A DNA stretch of 10,570 bases. It comes from Euperipatoides rowelli (lineage: Eukaryota > Onychophora > Udeonychophora > Euonychophora > Peripatopsidae). Location of the stretch: assembly GCA_003024985.2 (NCBI GenBank), contig PXIH01S0002749.1; one strand, given 5' to 3'. A program made the translations under genes and the position numbers. Below are positions 7,599-10,570 of this stretch, piece by piece; positions within the stretch are counted from its first letter, which is position 1; each line of letters begins with the position of its first letter. The notes below the pieces were generated by a model, which saw nothing but the letters and a program-made list of their open reading frames with translations, did not search any database and was not told the DNA's origin.

Positions 7599-7673
7599 TG
7601 TTAAATTTATTTCCACTGGAAACAATATTTACTGTTTTGAGCTTATCGCTGGTTTTGATAATCAATATGAATC
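7599..7673 (-). CDS. Candidate 75-nt exon upstream of the proline-rich exon
   Basis: On the minus strand an acceptor (AAAATTGTTCAG, AG at 7675-7674) is followed by 75 nt and a perfect GTAAGT donor (7598-7593). Only one of the three frames is open, giving 24 complete codons (FILIIKTSDKLK, then TVNIVSSGNKFN). That frame leaves one base at the end, which is exactly the phase the exon at 6325-7008 needs; the joined codon would be AGT (Ser). The intron between them would be 590 nt. Against it, the peptide is not proline-rich and I do not recognise it, and acceptor-donor pairs of this quality occur by chance in AT-rich DNA. Confidence 0.3.
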
Positions 7674-7797
7674 CTGAACAATTTTTAAGTGTTTATATGA
7701 AGTACAATCATATAAATTAGTCCTATGAATTGTTAGGTCATGTAAAAAGAGGCTCATTGTGAATACATTTTTTGTAGTAATCAATTAGCCTATAGGC

Positions 7798-7890
7798 CTA
7801 AATTAAATATAATTTTGTATTTTCTATAATGGCTTCCCCTATAGTGATCTTAGAGTGTCTGGATACATTGGGTAATAATGTGTCTGCCAT
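7798..7890 (-). other. 30-codon minus-strand open frame with a good start context
   Basis: ATG at 7890-7888 in the context ACAAAATGGC begins MADTLLPNVSRHSK and continues ITIGEAIIENTKLYLI before TAG at 7800-7798. The peptide is coding-like and the start context is good (A at -3, G at +4). It could be a short ORF or the start of a first exon, though no strong donor lies inside it. It sits head-to-head with the ATGGCGG start at 7912. Not recognised. Confidence 0.2.
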
Positions 7891-7916
7891 TTTGTTTATG
7901 AAGTTCTAAAAATGGC
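7886..7916. promoter_or_regulatory. Divergent ATGGC pair, possible YY1-type sites
   Basis: GCCATTTT (7886-7893) and AAAATGGC (7909-7916) form an 8-bp inverted pair. The right arm continues as AAAATGGCGG, close to the animal YY1 consensus AANATGGCGGC, which in many animals lies at transcription or translation starts. The plus-strand ATG opens only an 18-codon frame (7912-7968, beginning MAEIYLSILPICN). Promoter activity is inferred, not shown. Confidence 0.2.
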
Positions 7917-7968
7917 GGAAATTTACTTATCCATTCTTCCAATTTGCAATGTCCTACTTAGCAGCTAA

Positions 7969-8479
7969 GCCGTATTAGAAGTCATTCAAGTCAACCCTAA
8001 TTTCACTGAAACAATGAATGCCTACTCAGCAAACCAAAATTATTCATTCTCCGATTTCAAGACCAAATACATGTTTTATTCTATTATAGTTGATTCCGAT
8101 ATAATACACCCCGTTCTCAATGTTTTTTTAGAAAATACAACTACCTAGGCCTGGAAATTTTCTTGACAAGTAAGTACCATTTTATATTTGGCTAAAATCA
8201 ATCATCTTTATATCAAGGATATTTTAGGCTATATATTACGAACTACCAAAGCACCTCCAATCTTGGCAAACCTTTTCATGTTTTCTAAATTGAAATAATC
8301 CTTTTAGCCATTTTAATTTTCAAATATTAAAACTCTTTTACCTTATAAGACAAGGGTAGCAGCCTTCCTAATTTTTTAAACATCATGCAAGATTTTACTT
8401 TTGTGGTGTTGTGACTCCGAATTAAACAAAAATAAAAACAAAAAGAATAAAATAGGCCTAATCTGCTGTAAAAAAATAA
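7969..8479. other. Stretch without a recognised gene
   Basis: AT-rich, with AGGCCT at 8147 and 8454 and AGGCTA at 8225. No open frame or repeat stands out. Confidence 0.6.
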
Positions 8480-8776
8480 TGTGCCAAATACTTTCATATT
8501 AGGCCTAGATACATAAAAATTTCAATTAAAGAATTCAACTCTTTCATCAACATTAAAAACTTATTTTTGTTTTGTGACGCTTGTATTAATGCAAACACTA
8601 CAAACTGTGACATAGTAATAAAGGATTTGCCTTCAAATGTTGAGACCAGACCTTCATCTCCCTCAAATAATATTGCTAATAACATCCCTAAGGAACCAAA
8701 TACTTCAGATACTCCTAACAAATTAATATTAAATCAAACATATGGTTCTGAGAAAGGGGAGGGGAGCAGGATTTAA
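8480..8776 (+). other. 99-codon open frame, possible retroelement or exon fragment
   Basis: The frame is open from the TAA at 8477-8479 to TAA at 8774-8776. No ATG lies in it; a TTG at 8567 is the only start-like codon in the main part, so if real it is an internal exon or a broken coding region. The middle reads LFCDACINANTTNCDIVIKD, then a Ser/Pro/Asn-rich linker (SPSNNIANNIPKEPNTSDTP). An aromatic residue before CxxC followed by Ile resembles the last zinc-ligand pair of a PHD finger, which occurs in ORF1 of some invertebrate non-LTR retrotransposons, but the rest of a PHD finger is not visible. The opposite strand is also open (8494-8721), so chance cannot be excluded. Confidence 0.25.
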
Positions 8777-9237
8777 GAGTGACTTTGTCTAAAGACCAGA
8801 TACTCAATGCTAATTGAAGCGGTTGGTACTTAAAGAGGGTCTGTGTGCTCCGTGGGGTCTAGTATTGGAGGAGGGGAGGGCTAAGGGATCAACACCCTCC
8901 AATTTTTTTTTAGATTTAAGTATTTGTTTGTGTTTTCTCATTCCAAAATTCATATTGATTAATATAGTGATTACTGTATTTTAAACTTACTTTGGTAAGC
9001 ACTCTAAGCTGACTTGAAGTATGAAACAACGTGAAACACCAACATATTAGCTCAGCCACCCTTTAAGTAGTGTCTGGAGAGAGCCCTTAAATAGATTGCC
9101 CCAAAACTAAATGGTTGGCAAGCCTTATTTTTTTTTAATTTACACTTTTAATCTTAACTTCTACTAAATAAAAAATAAATATGACCCAACCCTAATGATC
9201 ATAAAAGTGGTGGAATAAACCTGAAATCATTTTATAG
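8777..9237. other. Non-coding stretch with a G-rich inverted repeat
   Basis: TTGGAGG (8865-8871) pairs with CCTCCAA (8896-8902). G runs at 8854-8857, 8873-8876, 8878-8880 and 8885-8887 could form a G-quadruplex with one long loop. No AGGCTA-type word occurs from about 8510 to 9535, unlike the flanks. No gene is recognised. Confidence 0.5.
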
Positions 9238-9381
9238 GATTCTGACATCATTTCCATCAGCGCAACTATTACCGAATTAATGACTCTAATTGAAGTAATC
9301 CTTGTGGATAAGTTTACTCAGAAGACACTAGCTGGTCAAAAGCAAGATGTGCAAGCTGAAAAGCAAAGAAATATTTTTTAA
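9238..9381 (+). other. 47-codon helical open frame after an acceptor-like TTTTATAG
   Basis: GAT at 9238 directly follows ATTTTATAG, a plausible splice acceptor and also an in-frame TAG stop. The frame reads DSDIISISATITELMTL, then IEVILVDKFTQKTLAGQ, then KQDVQAEKQRNIF, with TAA at 9379-9381 and an AATAAA at 9402-9407. Regular hydrophobic spacing suggests an amphipathic helix or coiled coil. It could be a last exon, or a relic of a retroelement ORF1 together with 8480-8776. Not recognised. Confidence 0.25.
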
Positions 9382-9444
9382 AAGACTAAACTAATGAAGT
9401 AAATAAAAAATTTTGTTCAAGATAGATTAATGCTAAAATTTTAC

Positions 9445-9502
9445 AATTATTTGATATCCTTGGTGGACAACTTTTAAATGGAATAAAGTATATCAAATAA
9501 TT
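9445..9502. repeat. 13-bp perfect inverted repeat, 32-nt loop
   Basis: AATTATTTGATAT (9445-9457) and ATATCAAATAATT (9490-9502) are exact reverse complements. They are AT-only apart from one G/C pair, so chance is a real possibility. Confidence 0.5.
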
Positions 9503-9644
9503 AATTAATAATAAATTTTTTTCTATCAATAAAGATAGGCTATGTCAAGTCTTCCAGAAAACTAAATCTGTGTAGATTACAGTAGGCTACTTTATTAAAA
9601 TAACTTGGCTAATTGGATGTCAGCCTGACTGATGCAAAATAGAA

Positions 9645-9662
9645 ATAGGCTATTTAGCCTAT
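9645..9662. repeat. ATAGGCT-ATTT-AGCCTAT hairpin
   Basis: Two copies of the over-represented AGGCTA word sit in inverted orientation with a 4-nt spacer, giving a perfect 7-bp stem. Confidence 0.6.
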
Positions 9663-9819
9663 GCTAAATGGCGGCATAATTAAACCTCTAGATAACGTTT
9701 TTAAAAAAATAAAATATGCTGTTCCATAGTACGAGATTCAATTGTCATTGGAGGCTGGTGTTAAAATGTTTCATTTCATATAGCCTACTGCTAAGTTAAA
9801 TCACTTTATAATAAAATAA

Positions 9820-9987
9820 GAGGATAGCATCACTTCAACAAATGAAGTAGATGAACTCCCAGCACCTGCATTCGCCCTCCATTCAAGCCCTGATAAAGAC
9901 CATGTCAATATGTTGGTATTTTGCATAAAAACTTTCCTTAGAGGTGAAAAAATGGTAGGCTTATTATTGTTATTTTTATTTTATTAA
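9820..9987 (+). other. 55-codon open frame; 9823-9943 is a possible exon
   Basis: Open from the TAA at 9817-9819 to TAA at 9985-9987. The first 41 codons look coding: EDSITSTNEVDELPAPAF, then ALHSSPDKDHVNMLVF, then CIKTFLR, with balanced charge and a local rise in GC. The frame then runs into Leu/Phe translated from a T-rich tract, and the change coincides with a donor-like GAG|GTGAAA (GT at 9944-9945). An acceptor-like AAATAAGAG precedes GAT at 9823, though its pyrimidine tract is poor. No family is recognised; it could be an exon or a relic of a mobile element. Confidence 0.28.
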
Positions 9988-10570
9988 ACAATAAGTGTGG
10001 AATTACCAAAAAATAATGTCCTGTTTTTAAAAATGTAAAAAAAAAAATATTTGGAAGAAAAATTTTTTTTTTTAATTTTCTAAAAATATAATTCCCGGTA
10101 GGCTATTTACCTTTAAAACAGTGAAATAAAATATTAAAATTGGTCAAGATTTAGGCTACTATTTTTAAAAAAGTACCCCAACCATAAAAATTCAATTTAA
10201 AAACAGCTGTATTGTTAATGGCACGCTCTGTATTCATTATATGTCATAACAATAAAAATAACTTGATTTAAAAGCTCTTTTTTCTATTATTATTCACTAT
10301 TAACCATACTACTAAAATGCTTTAAAAATTATTAAAAAAAAAAAATATTTAAAGAAGCGTCACGCCTCTGTCACAAGTCAACTTTTTAACCTTAGCCTAC
10401 AGACCAAGACCAAGAATGTTTTATAAAATGACACTGTAAATCTGAAATTACATGATAAAATTATTCTAAGCTACATTAATTCCTATAATTATTTACATAT
10501 CAAACTACCTTGATATTAGGCCTATCATATAGCCTCATTGCTTTAAAAAATTTTAAATATTAAAAAAATA
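9988..10570. other. AT-rich stretch without a recognised gene
   Basis: A and T homopolymers (for example 10037-10047 and 10064-10073) dominate. AGGCTA-type words occur at 10101, 10154, 10394 and 10518. A short GC-richer patch, GCGTCACGCC, lies at 10357-10366. Nothing else is seen. Confidence 0.6.

Noticed and set aside
8494-8721. 75-codon minus-strand frame
   Set aside because: Overlaps the plus-strand frame at 8480-8776, whose composition looks slightly more protein-like; kept only as a reason for doubt there.
9038-9917. ACCAACATATT / AATATGTTGGT inverted pair about 870 bp apart, considered as transposon ends
   Set aside because: An 11-bp inverted match at this distance is expected by chance several times in a window of this size, and there is no target duplication or extended similarity.

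Overview
The window reads as animal nuclear DNA rather than bacterial, archaeal or organellar DNA. It is very AT-rich (I estimate about 30% GC) and has no dense run of long open frames. It holds one clear proline-rich coding exon bounded by canonical splice signals, surrounded by many kilobases of intron-like or intergenic sequence with A/T homopolymers, short inverted repeats and decayed repeats. I cannot fix the phylum. One compositional oddity is strong: the words AGGCCT, AGGCTA and TAGCCT are far commoner than base composition predicts.

Layout, left to right. Positions 1-540 contain an exact 80-bp direct duplication (297-376 and 378-457) separated by a single N at 377, which looks like an unmerged contig overlap. 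The same block carries a phase-consistent two-exon model on the minus strand (398-499, then 156-213). Positions 540-2000 are slightly richer in GC and hold hairpins, a purine tract, two short plus-strand open frames and a perfect Kozak context on an ATG that is followed at once by TGA. Positions 2150-2660 hold a CAGGGCCGG-type terminus reminiscent of hAT DNA transposons and a 54-codon minus-strand open frame. Positions 2660-6320 are AT-rich and non-coding, with a TCCCAC repeat cluster, a diverged direct duplication and a perfect 26-nt hairpin with a GAAA loop.

The solid gene is on the minus strand. Exon 6325-7008 (684 nt, phase 1 at both ends) encodes about 228 residues of low-charge Pro/Ser/Gly/Gln-rich sequence. 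Its style resembles the N-terminal region of COPII coat proteins such as Sec24, but the gene is not proven. A candidate upstream exon at 7599-7673 has matching phase and a perfect GTAAGT donor. The remaining exons must lie outside the window or be too short to recognise.

The right-hand part (7800-9990) holds a divergent pair of ATGGC starts and three coding-like plus-strand segments (8480-8776, 9238-9381, 9820-9943) that may be pieces of an old retroelement or of an unrecognised gene. No tRNA, rRNA, CRISPR array or complete transposon was seen. I found no convincing new biological system; the best leads are the assembly artefact, the exon models and the over-represented AGGCCTA-type words.
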